From Sorex araneus (lineage: Eukaryota > Chordata > Mammalia > Eulipotyphla > Soricidae): DNA of 64,000 nucleotides. The notes beneath the pieces are model-generated. The model saw nothing but the letters and a program-made list of their open reading frames with translations. It was not told where the DNA came from and did no database searches. Position numbers and translations under genes: made by a program. Shown in pieces: positions 1 through 11,837 of the stretch. The first letter of the stretch is position 1. Every line of letters starts with the position of its first letter. Where the stretch lies: NCBI RefSeq assembly GCF_027595985.1, contig NC_073303.1, positions 377,501,034 to 377,565,033 on the forward strand. The letters are read 5' to 3'.

Positions 1-200
1 GCTGGGGTTAGGAAAGACTAATCTGGCCTGAGGACTGGGGTCTGGAATATAAAGCGAGATGTCCCCAAGAAGAGCCACCCTTTAAGCTTAACATATCTCT
101 TACTGTGTTCATACAAAATGAATAGAACTATTATAAGAAGTAAAATCACTGTGACTGGTTAAGTGGATTACTAGCAAGGATAAAGAAATACACCCTGGAT
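1..200 (+). repeat. Partial LTR-like dispersed repeat
   Basis: Positions 8-140 align by eye with 42644-42790: both share actaatctggcctgag-like text, then an agatgt...cc block, then a cttactgtgttcatacaaaa-like block. The copy near 42.6 kb continues into an LTR-like 3' part with an AATAAA signal, so this piece is probably the upstream part of the same LTR family, cut by the window edge. No retroviral gene is visible. The family is not identified. Confidence 0.45.
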
Positions 201-1350
201 GGAATCTCGCTCTTGAGCGAGTCTCTTAGTAATCTGGAGTGCTGAACCCTCACAGGAAGATTTTGTCCTTGAATTAATCTACGTGGAGACTAGGAGACTA
301 CCAGGAGATCTATGAGGAGACTAGGATGATGGAACTATGATGACTGGACTACAGCCAAAACTGCAACTACGGTTGTGCTATAAAGGGAGAGATGGGACTA
401 CGCTGGGGAGGAGAGAGAAATAGACTACTGACCAGCCTGGGGTCCTATTTTTCCATTCCCCCACCCTTCATTCATCTATTGCCATGGGCCGGCCAGGGGA
501 ATAGTTCTCGGTCACCAAGTGTGTGTGTCCCATGTATGCCCATGTGCCATCATGCCTGTCTTTGGAAACTCACAGGTAAGTCCCTTGCCTCATGCCAGTT
601 GAACTGGGTCTGGTATTGGAATCACGTCTAATCCCCTGAGTGTCGCCAGAACTAGGAGTAAACCCTGAACTCCACTGAGAGTGGTTTTCAAAGCAAAATT
701 TAAAAAATGTAAATATATAAAATAAACCAAGACAGTTCAATTAACACACTAAGTTCACCATGCCACAATATGCAAAGGACTTGATATATTTTCATTTTAT
801 GGGGCCCACGAATGTGTTCAGGGGCCCTGAGGTGACTTCCCAGCAGTTCTCCACCCAAAGCCATCAGTTGGTGTGAGGGACAGAGGACGTGGTGGTCCTC
901 CAGCTGTGCGGTGCTTAGGCCCTCCAAAGCCACAACTAGAAGTGCAGGGGGTGTGGCCCTGAGTTCTGGGTGTCAGACACAGCGTTTCCCCTCACCTCTG
1001 CACTCCGTTCCCTGCCCTTAAAGAAGGTTTGTAAGCTGTGATTTTGTGAGAAACAAATTATAATCAGACCCTTTTACTTAATACAAATATGTAGCAGGAG
1101 TTAGTGGTACACATTGCCTTTTTAAGGGGTTTGTTCGAACTTCTACGATGGTGAATGGCTTTATTCAACTAGGTTAAAGATTATGTTTTCTTGACTCAGA
1201 CATCAAAAATACATGTGTGATGCGAAGAGTGCTTTGACAAACGAGATAAAAACCCAATAAGTGCTAAAAATGACTAACTGGAGCTAAAACCGGCCCTTGC
1301 TAGTTGTGCATTCACCCTTATTTTTGTTTAATTATTCATTCATTCCAGTT
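201..1350. other. Mostly unique DNA, no gene seen
   Basis: No coding exon is supported. A perfect splice-donor-like CAGGTAAGT occurs at 573-581, but no acceptor or conserved frame accompanies it. At about 628-705 there is a worn 3' fragment of the poly(A) SINE on the plus strand (the ccctgagtgtcgccag-like and ggagtaaaccctgaac-like blocks). Confidence 0.5.
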
Positions 1351-1367
1351 AATATGACCAGCATATG

Positions 1368-1537
1368 GAAGCTGGAGTGATAGAACAGCAAGTAGGGCGT
1401 TTGCCTTGCATGCGGCCGACCCGGGTTCGATTCCCAGCATCCCATATGGTCCCCTGAGCACCGCCAGGGGTGATTCCTGAGTGCAGAGCCAGGAGTGACC
1501 CCTGTGCGTTGCCAGGTGTGACCTAAAAAGAAAAAAA
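1368..1537 (+). mobile_element. Poly(A) SINE, tRNA-derived, with TSD
   Basis: The head carries the A box around tagaacagcaagtagggcg and the B box gggttcgattcc. It is followed by the family body (catcccatatggtcccctga) and ends in an A-rich tail. It is flanked by the 16-base duplication atatgaccagcatatg at 1352-1367 and 1539-1554, so both ends are certain. Poly(A) tails and long TSDs are typical of L1-driven retroposition. Confidence 0.93.
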
Positions 1538-1554
1538 AATATGACCAGCATATG

Positions 1555-2094
1555 AAGTGTCTCGCTGCTGGGGATTCGGGGATAAATAAGGCATGAGGGA
1601 TTTCCAGTGCAAGAGCAGTGATGCATAGGCAGGTGGAGAGTTTAGAACAGTCTGACAGATGTTCTACCCGTGACATAAACAGGGCTTTGGGTGCCAGGGC
1701 CACACACCAATCGATCACAAAGCAGTCCCTGTATTATATTTCCTTGGATTCATCATTGTAGCCACAGTGGCCTCCTGTGGCCACAGAACATCTTTACAAA
1801 GTACCAGCTTTGGATTATTCTTCCTGGAAATCGCGTGGCATGTTTGAACTGCTGCTCACACTTGGGTTAGGACGCAGGGAGGGCGGGGGCCGAGGGAAGG
1901 ACAGACCCTCTTCTGAAATACTTCCCCAGGTGTCTAGGACTGCCGGCAGCTTTACCGGCTGTACCCCTGGACACTCGAACCCAGTCATATTTAGAAACAA
2001 ACGTGGGGCTTCCAGGTCACCATGTGACAAGCCCTACTCCCTTCCGCACAGGTAGAGTGGCTTTGTTCCCAGGCACCCTCACAGCAGCCAGCCA
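1555..2094. other. Unique DNA, nothing recognised
   Basis: Open frames here are short and overlap on both strands. No splice-site pair, repeat or RNA gene was recognised. Confidence 0.4.
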
Positions 2095-2640
2095 GGACTT
2101 CTCTTTCTTTCTTCCTCACAGTTACAATGTTGCTCATGATTGGGTTTCAGTCATGCAATGTGCAACAGCCGCTCCTTCGCCAGTGTGTGTTTCCCACCAC
2201 CAATGTCCCCAGTTTCCCTTCCACCACCACCTCAGCCTGCCTCTATGGCTAACACTCTTCCTCTCTGTCCCTATCTCTCTGTCTCTGTATCTCTATCTCT
2301 ATCTCTCTGTCTCTGCGTCTGTCTGTGTACGTGTCTGTCTCTGTCTCTCTGTCCCTCTGTCTCTGTCTCTCTGTCCCTCTGTCTCTGCCTCTCTGTTTTT
2401 CTGTCTCTGTCTCCGTCTCTGCCTCTCCACCCCCCTCTCTCTTTCTCCCTCTCTCTCTCCCTTTCTCACCTTCTAGGCACCGTGGTTCGCAATACAGGCA
2501 CTGAAAGGCCGTCTCTTCTACCCTTTTCCTCCGTCCAGCACCCAGTTCTCCCTCTGAGCCATCATTCTCGCTCTCGTGCACGGCTTCTCTTTCTGGTGTC
2601 CCTCCCAGGGGAAGCTTTCTCTCACTGTCCTTTTCAATAG
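2095..2640 (-). mobile_element. L1 3' end, antisense, with CT/GA tract
   Basis: Read on the minus strand this has the same order as the other L1 3' ends in the window: a purine-rich simple repeat, a segment around ggtggtgggaaacacac, an actggcgaaggagcggctgt-like block and a cagtcatgcaatg-like end. The family is tied to L1 by the copy at 13.47-14.24 kb, which carries ORF2-like sequence upstream of the same kind of tail. The AATAAA/poly(A) end is worn. Confidence 0.7.
2255..2470. repeat. (CT)n / (TCTG)n simple repeat inside the L1 tail
   Basis: About 215 bases of CT-rich repeat interrupted by TCTG and CCCT units. It lies where other L1 tails in the window carry a GA tract in the sense direction, so it is probably an expansion of the L1 3' UTR polypurine tract. 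The open frames over it on both strands are repeat artefacts. Confidence 0.85.
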
Positions 2641-2699
2641 ATTTGCTTTGCTTCAAAATTCTGATCTGAAGTAATTATTTTTCAATGTTTTCAGATCAG

Positions 2700-3113
2700 G
2701 ACTGGGCCTCCTCCAAGACCCCCCATTTTTCAGTAGCTTGACAGCCAAACCCACAAACTGCCCCGGCACTATGTAATCCCATCAATGGCCAAGATCCAGA
2801 GACTATAAAACAACACTCCCAGAAGCGCGCGGCTGAGACCTCTTGTAGCCTTGTTCTCCCTCTCAGAGAACCTGACAAGGTACCAAGAGCATCCTGCCCT
2901 CATGGCAGAGCCTAGCAAGCTCTCTGTGGTGTATTTGATGTGCCAAATGCAGTAACAATGATGTTCTCGTTCCCCTGACCCTGAAAGAGCCTCCAATGAG
3001 GCACCGCTGGGAAGAACGAGTAAAGAGAGGCTGCTAAAATCTCAGGGCTAGGACGGATGGAGAAGTTACTAGCTCCCGCTCAAGCAAATCAATAATCAAT
3101 GGGATGACAGTGA
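2700..3113 (+). mobile_element. RTE-derived non-autonomous element, no tRNA head
   Basis: Positions 2755-2870 match the 5' module of the 570-base elements at 5.5 and 12.0 kb (gtaatcccatcaatggccaa, then ccagagact, then tcccagaagcg). Next comes the shared RTE-derived core with gcagagcctagcaagct and cccctgaccctgaaagagcc, then the RTE tail ggatggagaagttactag and a gatgacagtgatacagtga end. There is no RT frame. It must have depended on RTE proteins supplied in trans (inference). The 5' boundary is uncertain. Confidence 0.72.
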
Positions 3114-3450
3114 TACAGTGATTTTCAGTCTTGAACATATCGTAGAACCCGGGGATGGTCACCATGCTAGAGTCCCACAGCACCAGCCCACTCACAGCCA
3201 GCGTGCCTAGGAAGCCACACTCTGCTGCAGTCACCTTGCTACCCTCAGGGACACAATCAGGGTGGCTCTGTGAGGGCCCCAGAGCCTTGCCCCTTGCCCC
3301 AGAGAGATCCTGGCACCTGAGAAATAGACTCAGATCTATGAAGTCCACATCTACTGCACATCTCTCATTTCTCACGGAGGTCCCCTCCCTGTCACAGAGC
3401 TTGTGTTCCTGGTAGATACGGCAAAAGCGCTCCCGCTGCAGTCAAACCCA
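3034..3450 (-). other. Unexplained open frame after an acceptor-like site
   Basis: On the minus strand an open frame of about 125 codons runs from near 3442 to 3034. Just upstream is a pyrimidine stretch ending tttgactgcag, which resembles a splice acceptor and would start an exon with residues RERFCRIYQEHKLCDREG. The last roughly 27 codons lie in the RTE-derived element. I do not recognise the protein, and the frame is not far beyond chance in GC-richer DNA. No donor site is convincing. It could be chance, an old exon or an undetected repeat. Confidence 0.13.
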
Positions 3451-4069
3451 GCAGAAAGGAGCAGATCACGGCCTGCAACATGAATGAAAGAAACAAGGAA
3501 TGAATTGGCAGAAGCATGTTCCTGCCTTGCTGGGGTGGCCAGGGGAGGCAGCTGACACAGATGGAGAGTCTCCAGCCCGTGGCGAGGAGGAGTCGGCCAG
3601 CTTGGCTGTGCAAACAGGAGCCTGACTGCGCCAGCCCTGCAGTATGGATAAGGTCGAGAGGGGCTCTGAGTGTACACCTGCATTTTGTGTATGTGTGTTG
3701 GAGAGTGTGAATCCATATACATGTGAGTAATGTGCAACTAGACACACATCTGTAAGCAAAAGGAACGACCCTGAAATAAACTTATCCGGAAACAGCTGTG
3801 GCTTCCATGAAGTTTTTAGAATGCTGATACTGAAAACATATGCAAGAACCTTCGAGCCTAGTTCTCAACCATATCCCATCACCTTCTTATCACCTTGTTG
3901 TTTCTCCCACACTCTGCTAGAGCTGGCTTATGATGGCAACAGGCTTCAGGTTCCTCGAATCTATTTTTAACCTCTTGGCTCATCCCCACCCCGTTCTGAT
4001 ACATACAGAAAATGAACTTCTATCTTAGCCATCTCTAGAAGAGTTGCTGAGAAAATTCTATTTATTTTA
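3451..4069. other. Unique DNA, nothing recognised
   Basis: Several overlapping short frames on the minus strand at 3372-3759 use different reading frames of the same DNA and have no recognisable motif. No repeat family was identified. Confidence 0.35.
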
Positions 4070-4250
4070 TTTTATTTTTTTTCTGTGCTTCTTTTTATTT
4101 TGGTTCTCGGGCCATGCACTGAAGTCCTCAGGGCTTACAGATTTACTCACTGCTCTGCATTCAGGGATCACTTTTGACAGGGCCTGGGTGAATCACATGG
4201 GGTGCTGGGTCGGCCGGGTGCCTTACCTGCTCTGTTATCTTCCCAAACCT
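4070..4250 (-). mobile_element. Old poly(A) SINE, antisense
   Basis: Starts with the T-rich tail and the worn ggttctcgggccatgcactg block, continues through ctgctctgcattcagggatc and ends in the tRNA-like head near cttacctgctctgttat. Divergence is high, so this is an older copy. Confidence 0.72.
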
Positions 4251-5002
4251 TCATTTCACTCTGATTATCTAGTTTCATCTTGGATTATCTCAATCCCAGA
4301 TCTTCGATCCTTGCTGATGGACAAGCAGACCTGTTATACACTCAAGGCGAATTTAAGCTGATGACTACATTCCAACGGATCCGTGAATCATCTGCTATTA
4401 CCCACTGATCTATTTCAGATTTGCCAAGGGAAAATGCGTTCTGAAAGATGTTGTTCTAGCCGCGCTTCTTTCAAATGACTCATGGCACATAATTTCCTGT
4501 GTGTCACAGGAAATCGTGGCCAGTTCTTCAACCTCGGTGTTCAGAACATGAACAGAGTGGCATGGCACATTATACGGCTACAAGGTTGACATCATCAGCA
4601 AGGACACAATAACCGCCAGCCACCACAATCCACTAGCGTTTTGAGATTTTTTTGAGGGAGAGGAGAACTGTCCCCTGTACATGTGCCTGGTTGATGCTTT
4701 ATGGAAAGTTAAAGACTCATTTGTGATGTCTGTGGTCAGACAGTGAAACTGCTTTGGGCCAGAGTGCTGGATTTCAAGAGAAGCTTCGATATATTTTGAT
4801 GGTTCAGTTTCAAACTCAGCTCATTACTTATAGGCATTGCTATGCAACAAAGAAACTTCTAAGGAACAGAAGTTTTAAGGAAAGTATCATGACACTACCC
4901 TGTCTGAAATAAAATAAGTCTAAACTTTTCTTCTTAAGGGGTTTTAGTCAGAAAAATATGATTTTGAATCTGACTAGTACTACTATATGATTGTGTTTAT
5001 AT
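4251..5002. other. Unique AT-leaning DNA, nothing recognised
   Basis: No coding, RNA or repeat signal recognised. Confidence 0.35.
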
Positions 5003-5038
5003 GGTGTGTGTGTGTGTGTGTGTGTGTCTGTGTGTGTA
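5003..5038. repeat. (TG)n microsatellite
   Basis: About 36 bases of TG dinucleotide with one TCTG interruption. The minus-strand open frame here encodes a TH-repeat artefact. Confidence 0.95.
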
Positions 5039-5532
5039 AGAATATATTCAGAGGAACATGGAAAACGTAGAATTTAGAATAGCAAAACACACTCTGTTCA
5101 GACTCTACACCTGTTACTGCGAGTGAGCTACCAAGGCTCATTTGTAGTTTATTACACAAAATTGAAAAAAAAAACATATGGAAGAAAATGGTTAATAATT
5201 TCTTTTGAATCTGAAACAAAACACCTGATATTTCCAAATTAAGGTACCAAAACATAATAAGCTGGAGTAATCATGTATTTGCGTATGTTTTTATTTTCTA
5301 CTCTTCATTTCTACACTCTAGAAGCTTGCAGTCATGTCTGTTGAGGTCTTGAACCATGAATATTCCAGGGTGGTCTCTTGCATGCTAAGAGGGACATGAA
5401 AAAGCCAGTCTCCCTCTACAAACACAGGCATAAATTAGCATTTTTAATAGCTATCACATTCTTGCCTCTACAGTCCCTGTTTATGCAGCTTTTGAAATAA
5501 ATAAGACCCTGGCAAAGAGAGTGTGTATTGGG

Positions 5533-6112
5533 ATCATCATCATTATCATCCCGTTGATCATCGAATTTCTCAAGCGGTCTCAGCAACCTCTCCATTCGTC
5601 CTATCCCTGAGAATTTAGAAGCCTCTCTCTACTCAGCCTTCCCAATGATGCTGCATTGGAGGCTCTTTCAGGGTCAGGGGAATGAGACCCAGCTTGTTAC
5701 TGGTTTGGGCATATAAATACACTATGGGAAGCTTGCGAGGCTGTTCCATGTGGGCAGGAAACTCTAAGTAGCTTGTGAGTTTCTCCCAGAGGGAGAAGTA
5801 AGTTATAAGATATCATGCAGCCGCAAAACGGCCAAGCACTTCTGGGAGCTTGATTTTAAGTCTCTGGATGTTGGCCGTTGATGGGATTACACACACCTGG
5901 GTTCCTCTGCTGGTACCTTCATGCCTGAGGCTCATCCAAACGTATGGAGAGGGGCCTTGAGCATGGCTGTGGCTAGGTTCCAGAGGTCTTCGGCTGCCAG
6001 GAGCTCTGCTGGGGGTGGGGAGGGAAGCTGGAGCCCATCCCCTCCGAGGGGCCCCAGGGAAGACAGCCAGGCATGCGGGCAAGAGACTCTCTGCCTGTAT
6101 AGGGATAGTAGG
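5533..6112 (-). mobile_element. Long (about 570 bp) RTE-derived element, copy 1
   Basis: On the minus strand it begins with a GC-rich 5' module (agagtctcttgcccgcatgc to near 5930). It continues through a gtgtgtaatcccatcaacgg segment and the core that it shares with the SINEs and the RTE 5' UTR (61443-61640). It ends in the RTE 3' tail plus an ATGATAATGATG-type microsatellite. It aligns over its whole length with 12000-12545. It encodes no RT, so it is a non-autonomous RTE passenger (inference). No TSD was found. Confidence 0.78.
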
Positions 6113-6149
6113 CATGAAATGGATAATGACAATTGTTTGATTTGATTTG

Positions 6150-6560
6150 CCCTTATGAGGGCAGACAGAGAGGCAGAGACAAATAAAGTGAAGGAAATAG
6201 AAGTTTATTGGGGTGTGCTCCCAGATGGAATTCTACAGACCTCTGATGAGGCTGGGTAGAGTCTCGGCTGAGAAAGGGGGCATTTAAGTTGTCTTGGTTA
6301 TAAAAAGGAACAAACCAGTGGAACCGGTGTGCTTGGTCTGGCCTGGATCAGCAGGGGATGGATATGAGGAAGCATGGAATGTTGCCCCATGGGCCATGAG
6401 CCCTGTGTTCCGCACTGGGGGCAGGGTGATGTTCGATTCTGGGAATATCACTATTTAATCAGCTGGCCACCAGCAAACCTAACAATAATGACCATATTCA
6501 TCAGGGCAGATAAGCCCTGGGCACAGCTTTTTGCCAAATTAAAGGCGGGGGAAGAGAGTT
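6150..6560 (-). repeat. Possible LTR-type repeat, antisense
   Basis: The plus strand has aagtttattggggtgtgctc, which on the minus strand is an AATAAA-type signal. The layout (purine-rich block, tttatt, then GC-mixed U3-like DNA) resembles the two LTR-like repeats at 35.8 and 43.7 kb, but I could not align it well to either. The call is tentative. Confidence 0.3.
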
Positions 6561-6599
6561 CAACAACGTGGATGTTGTCAAAGTGGGAATTATTGTATA

Positions 6600-8340
6600 A
6601 AAGTCTCTGATGCATGTGTCAGAAAGTTTTCTTTAGGGTAGGAATTTAGAAAAATGATAAAGGAACAATCAGAAATATTTTAATGTCTCTTAGTATATAT
6701 TTACCTTAGAAAACTCTTCATTTATTTTTAAGTTCATTAAAAAATTATTTCTCTGTAATTATCACCAAATGGAGTATTAATTTTATCCATAATTGTTTAA
6801 TGGAAGTAAAAATGTTTCATTCAATTTAAGTCATACATCATACATGTTTTGTCACTCCTATGGACATTATTATTTTATTTGTTCAGTGCAATTAATTTTT
6901 CTCTTTAATAAATAACAATGTCATGTACTTCTTTCTTGGAGTGTTGTTAAAATATACTTATAAGAGCCTCCTTAAAATGAACAACTTTCCATCATTTTAA
7001 TACAAATATATTTTCCTAAAGTGGCATTTGATTGTGACGTTAAGTGTGAATAACACCTACTTAAATATAGTAGATGGTCAATATATTTTATATAATTAAG
7101 TATATTATATATAAAGTATACATATATTTACATATATTTTGAGAGTGATTTTGTGTATATACAGCTTGACAGATTTTGAATTACAATTTGGGGAGCTGCT
7201 CGCTCAAAACACATGGGTGCTGAAAAAACATGAAAAAAGCATACAAATGAAATAGGATACAGACTGGATATTAGGTGAAAGTCCCTTTAGAGAGGAAACT
7301 GGTTAAAAGTCACCTTAAACCCCAAACAGAAGCAAAGCAAGGGAGGAAGTAATCCCTTCAGAAGAGCCCAAGGAATATTTAGATCCAGTGGAAGAGACAA
7401 AGCCAGCTAGTGAGGAAGCAAAATTCCTGGGAGGAGTGTATTCAAGGAGCATCTTTAAGAGTGTCAGGAAATGCAGAGCTGTCAAGAAAAACAAAGATTG
7501 AGGAAAAGGCACTTGAATTGATCTGCTGTTTGTCAAACCCTGGGCTGCCACTCAAACGCTCCGGCACATTCATGATAAACCCTAGCTAATGACTCAAGCT
7601 ATCATCTGCAATGCAGCAGAGAGAAGCAGAGAATCCTATTTAATACAGTTAAGAAACTGACATTTATCACTCCATTCCCTACAATGCAGAATTTGCTAGA
7701 ATAAAATTCTCTGGCATTGGGATGACTATGGAAAGAACAGTGGCTATGAAACTTCAATATATGACATTTGTTCAAGGAGTTGTCATAACATTTTATAGAG
7801 ACCTACTTTTAAAAATGCAATTTCAAGACTCATTCCCTCAGAATCAGGACACCCCTACAACAGCAGCAGTCATCAAGTGCAAGTTCTATTTGGGGAGACA
7901 ATATGGACACTCGGGGACAGCTCTCAGCAACAGCCCTGCCACGCTGCTCGCACACTGGGCCCCTCGGCCAGGACAAACTCCTCCCGCGAAGCACACTCCA
8001 ATCTCTCTCTCCAGCCAGAAGCCACACTCACATCTTTTACACACTTCTACACATCAGGCTTCTGAGAAACCGCTCTCTGCCCTCGGTCCTTAATGCCTTA
8101 ACTCTTTACAGGCCTTTTAAATTCTGGCTTCTGCCTCTGCCTCTTCACCCAAACCATTGCCTACTTTTTTAAAATATCTATTCCCTAAATTTGGTGGATT
8201 TTATTCTTTCTCATGTAACTTTACCCTCTACAACACTTGACCTGCTATTTTGTGTCTTGGCTGCTAAGATGAGATTGCTTTCTTCTTCTTTCTGTGTTTT
8301 CATGGATTTGATTGCCAGTGTTTTCCCAGGTTATGCAGTT
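6600..8340. other. AT-rich unique DNA
   Basis: Very AT-rich to 7200, with a TA-rich run near 7080-7140. No repeat or exon recognised. Overlapping frames at 7722-8172 have no recognisable domain. Confidence 0.4.
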
Positions 8341-8360
8341 CAGCATTTCATTATCTCTCA

Positions 8361-8361
<1 letters not shown>

Positions 8362-8396
<35 letters not shown>

Positions 8397-8557
8397 TTAT
8401 CTCCTTCTCTCTATCTCTATCTTTCTCTGTCTATCTCTGTTTCTGTCTTTGTCTCCCCCCCTCCTTCTCTCTCCCTCCACCTTCACCTTTTATCAATCTT
8501 ACTCTTACACTCCAAGAAAATTCAACTATGGTATTTATGTCATGCTTCAAAAAAAAA

Positions 8558-8600
<43 letters not shown>
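8362..8600. repeat. (CT)n and (GA)n simple repeats
   Basis: A CT-rich run at about 8362-8480 and a pure (GA)n run at about 8556-8600, separated by roughly 75 bases. They are complementary tracts in opposite orientation, so the strand could fold back. The long plus-strand frame covering them is an artefact. Confidence 0.9.
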
Positions 8601-8602
<2 letters not shown>

Positions 8603-8672
8603 TCTCTCTATGCTCTTTCACAGCTTCATCTTCACAGGGCATATGCTTCTTAAGTATTCTAAAGTCTATTTT

Positions 8673-8844
8673 TTTTTTTTTGCTTTTTGGGTCACACCCA
8701 GCGATGCTCAGGGGTTATTCCTGGCTTTGCACTCAGGAATTACTCCTGGCGGTGTTTGGGAGACCATATGGGATGCCGGGGATCGAACCCAGGTCGGCTG
8801 TGTGTAAGGCAAACTCCCTACCTGCTGTGCTATCACTCCAGCCC
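8673..8844 (-). mobile_element. Poly(A) SINE, antisense, with TSD
   Basis: T-rich tail, then ctttttgggtcacacccagc, the body, and the head ending gctatcactccagcccc. The flanks ctaaagtctatttt (8659-8672) and ctaaaggtttatttt (8845-8859) form an imperfect TSD. This is a fairly young copy with little decay from the family pattern. Confidence 0.92.
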
Positions 8845-8859
8845 CTAAAGGTTTATTTT

Positions 8860-10562
8860 AGAGATGTTTCTTAAGTTTGTTTTTATCAATTTTTTGAATT
8901 AAGCATGACTCAAGGAAGAGCTAGTTTTTATATTCCATGAGATTTCTCATGGCTGAATGACAGAAAAAGCCATTTCCTGGTAGGAGCAAGAGCAGGTTTG
9001 TGGCTAGAGCTGAGGGCAGAGACTCTGGTTAAATGGAATTTAAGGGCAATTGATTTTCAGGGATGTACCAAGCTCTAAGTCATGTAAACACTCATATTTC
9101 TCTGCTAGGTAGTGATGTTTATTTCAGTAATTAGAAGCAATCCTGACTCTGAGATGGACAGCCTACAAGGGTCCTGGTAAGCCCTGGGGTCCCGTTTCCT
9201 AGTCCAGGCGTTTCTGCCCGCAGCCCAGTGGTGCTCGTCAGCTCAGGGCTAGGTCTGTCCACAAAGCACAGTTTGGTTCAATCCAAACCCACTTGGACTT
9301 GAGATGTCATTTTGAAAAAGACATATAACCTCCTACTGGTGGGAGCACTTAGAGAGCACCTCCTCTAGCCAGAACTAGTAAATGAGAACTTCGAAAATTT
9401 TATTTGGACACATCAGTCCTTATGTCCAAAGTTATATCCTTTCACTTCCCCCAAAGACTAACATTTTCATGGTTCCCCGTAGATCACTCTTCAGTCCCGT
9501 CTTCTAAGCTCCAGAAGACTGGAGTGAATCTGGTGATTTGTTTCCAAACAAAGGCCCTAAGGTGAACAGCCTCGACTAGATCCTCACTCAGTGAACCTCC
9601 AAATAGGACTTGGGGGTCAGTGTCTTCCTCGTTTCCACTGTTCTTGGCCACCACGTTCCTAATGCCGACTAATATTGACAAGTAATTACATTCACTCATA
9701 CAATGTGCCTTATGATATTCCCAGGTATTGAAACAGAGGCTCTGTTTTACACAGAACTAAGACAACTCGAACTCCTCTAACACGCTAGGAGTAGCAGTTT
9801 CCTGTACTGTTGTTCAGACTGGGCCATCACCCCGCTCAGAACCTTGGATTCCAGCCAGGCACTTCTCTCAAGAGTCAGCTCCATTTCAGCATCTCTGGGC
9901 TGCAATCTTGCTCCCATGCCTGGGATGTACACACACGCCCCTCCCTCGAGGCTGCTTGTGCCAGGCACAGACCTTTTCCTCTCCCAGTGCTATATCTCCT
10001 CATCCTCATGCCGTTTCCTAAGACACCTTTCCCACTGCCTCAGCTTACTTTTGTGTCTGTCTTCTGGGGTCAGCCTTCTGGAACTTGTCTTTACTCATTC
10101 CAATCCCTAGCGATCTCCCTCACTGAATTTTTAGATAGTGTTTGTACCACTCAATACCAGTTTTTAGTGTGTATGTGTGTGGGTGTCTTTGTATTTGTTT
10201 CATGCTAGCAGAAATAACTCAAAGGCCATCCCGGGATAAGGAATATGCATGTCGCTTCCTAGCCTAATGCAGATGCTATTTCGGTTGCAGCACCTTGCCA
10301 TATCCTCACTTCCTCTTTAGGACGATTTTCTTTGCTGTCTTTTCTCTACTTGGCTAAGCGAAGAGCCTGAAGAGCTGCAGGGAAGGATACGTACTGACGA
10401 GAAGAGGCACAGATCAGCTCGGAAACAGGAGCCCTAGTGAGCCTACAAAACCCACTAACCAAGGAAACTCAGCATTATTTAAGTTAAGCCATCGTTCATC
10501 TCATGCCTTTTGGCTTTCATTTGATGAACCAAGAAACCGGTTTTGTTAAAACAGAAAAACCC
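8860..10562. other. Unique DNA, nothing recognised
   Basis: Frames at 9484-9699, 9777-10208 and others are short, overlap on both strands and show no motif. Confidence 0.35.
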
Positions 10563-10740
10563 AGGGGCAAAAGAGATGGCACAGGACCGCTTCCTGCCTT
10601 GCCTAGGTTCAATGGTTCAATCCCCAGCACCTCATATGGTCCCCCAGTACCTCCAGGAATAATCCCTGAGCCAGGAGGAAGGCCTGATATCTACCAGTGG
10701 TGCCACCATCACCACCACCCCCAGCACTCCGAGGGGAAAA
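10563..10740 (+). mobile_element. Old poly(A) SINE
   Basis: Recognisable parts are gcaaaagagatggcacagga (A-box region), a B-box-like ggttcaatcc, then ctcatatggtcccccagtac. The 3' part is disturbed by a CCACCATCACC-type repeat. High divergence suggests an old insertion. Confidence 0.6.
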
Positions 10741-11668
10741 GGGGAAGGAAAAGTCTAACCCAAACTTGCATGGGGAATACAAAACCTCCCACATTAGGTG
10801 TGGGGTGACCAGGAAACGAGGAGGTGGTGAAAGGAAATGGGGGTCAGGAACTTCAGTCTCCTGTCCCTCAGGAATTCAGGTAAGGGGATGGAGCTGGGCT
10901 CCACCCACTGGGGGGTGGGACTGTCCTACAGAAGTCCTAGAGGTTGGGCAGGCTCCGTTTAACCCTGAGTGAGGCCAGCTCTAAGTAGGGCTCGAACGTT
11001 GGGGCAGCTGGCTCGCTCTGTTGGGGTTCACTCCGGGCTGGGACGGCTACAGAGGCTGGGGGAGGCTTTGGTGCTCACTCGCAAACAGGATTGTCTGATT
11101 CACCTTCTCTGAAGCACCTGCACTCAAGGAAGCCGAACTTCTCTTACTCACATTGGACGGAGGTGTGGAAAAGGGAGACGGAGGTAGGAAAGGGGGGTGG
11201 AGGAGACGAGAAGAGTCTGACCCTAAAATCAGTAGGAATGGGTAGAGAACAAAGTGGAGAGATGAGAAGAAATATTCCTTTGGGGATGCTTGCCTCAAAG
11301 GTGATACAACGGATGGTGCAGTTACTGAGGACCCCCCATGCCCAGTGGGACGAGACGGAATCCCATATGGAAGGACTGTCAGGGGACCTGAGAATTCACA
11401 TCAAGCACACTGCAGGTCTGCGGTGCCAGAGGGATTCTGAAGGCAGAGGAAGGCAGACCATCAGCCACCTCGCAGGGGAGACCGGCAGGAGAGGCAGCCC
11501 CAGCTCCTGCGGCAGTGAAGACGGAGCCGGTCTCCTTCACAGAGCACAGGCTTTGGCATGGAGCAAACACACCTCCAGATGCTCTGGGGAGGAAGCAGGG
11601 TGATGAGATTCACAAAGTATTTTGATTGGTACACCATGGAGCTATACAGGGGGAAATCAAGCAAGACC
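10741..11668. other. Unique GC-mixed DNA, nothing recognised
   Basis: A 170-codon plus-strand frame covers 11091-11603 without a stop, but it has no recognisable domain and no strong start context, and a minus-strand frame shadows it. I do not call it a gene. Confidence 0.3.
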
Positions 11669-11767
11669 AAAAGGTTTCTAGAAAATTTGCCTAGAAATGA
11701 ATGAACATGGAGAGTATCATGCTGAGTGAAATGAGTCTGGAGATGTGTATGTATGTGTAAATAAATT

Positions 11768-11800
11768 ATATATATATACATATATATACATATATATACA

Positions 11801-11836
<36 letters not shown>

Positions 11837-11837
11837 A
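11768..11837. repeat. (TA)n-rich repeat
   Basis: TATATACA units grading into pure TA, directly touching the 3' tail of the antisense SINE that follows. Confidence 0.9.

Noticed and set aside
2003-2656. Frames of 135-166 codons on both strands
   Set aside because: CT/GA simple repeat within an L1 tail; composition is SLSL or RERE only.
8191-8874. 227-codon frame
   Set aside because: Built from CT, GA and SINE sequence.
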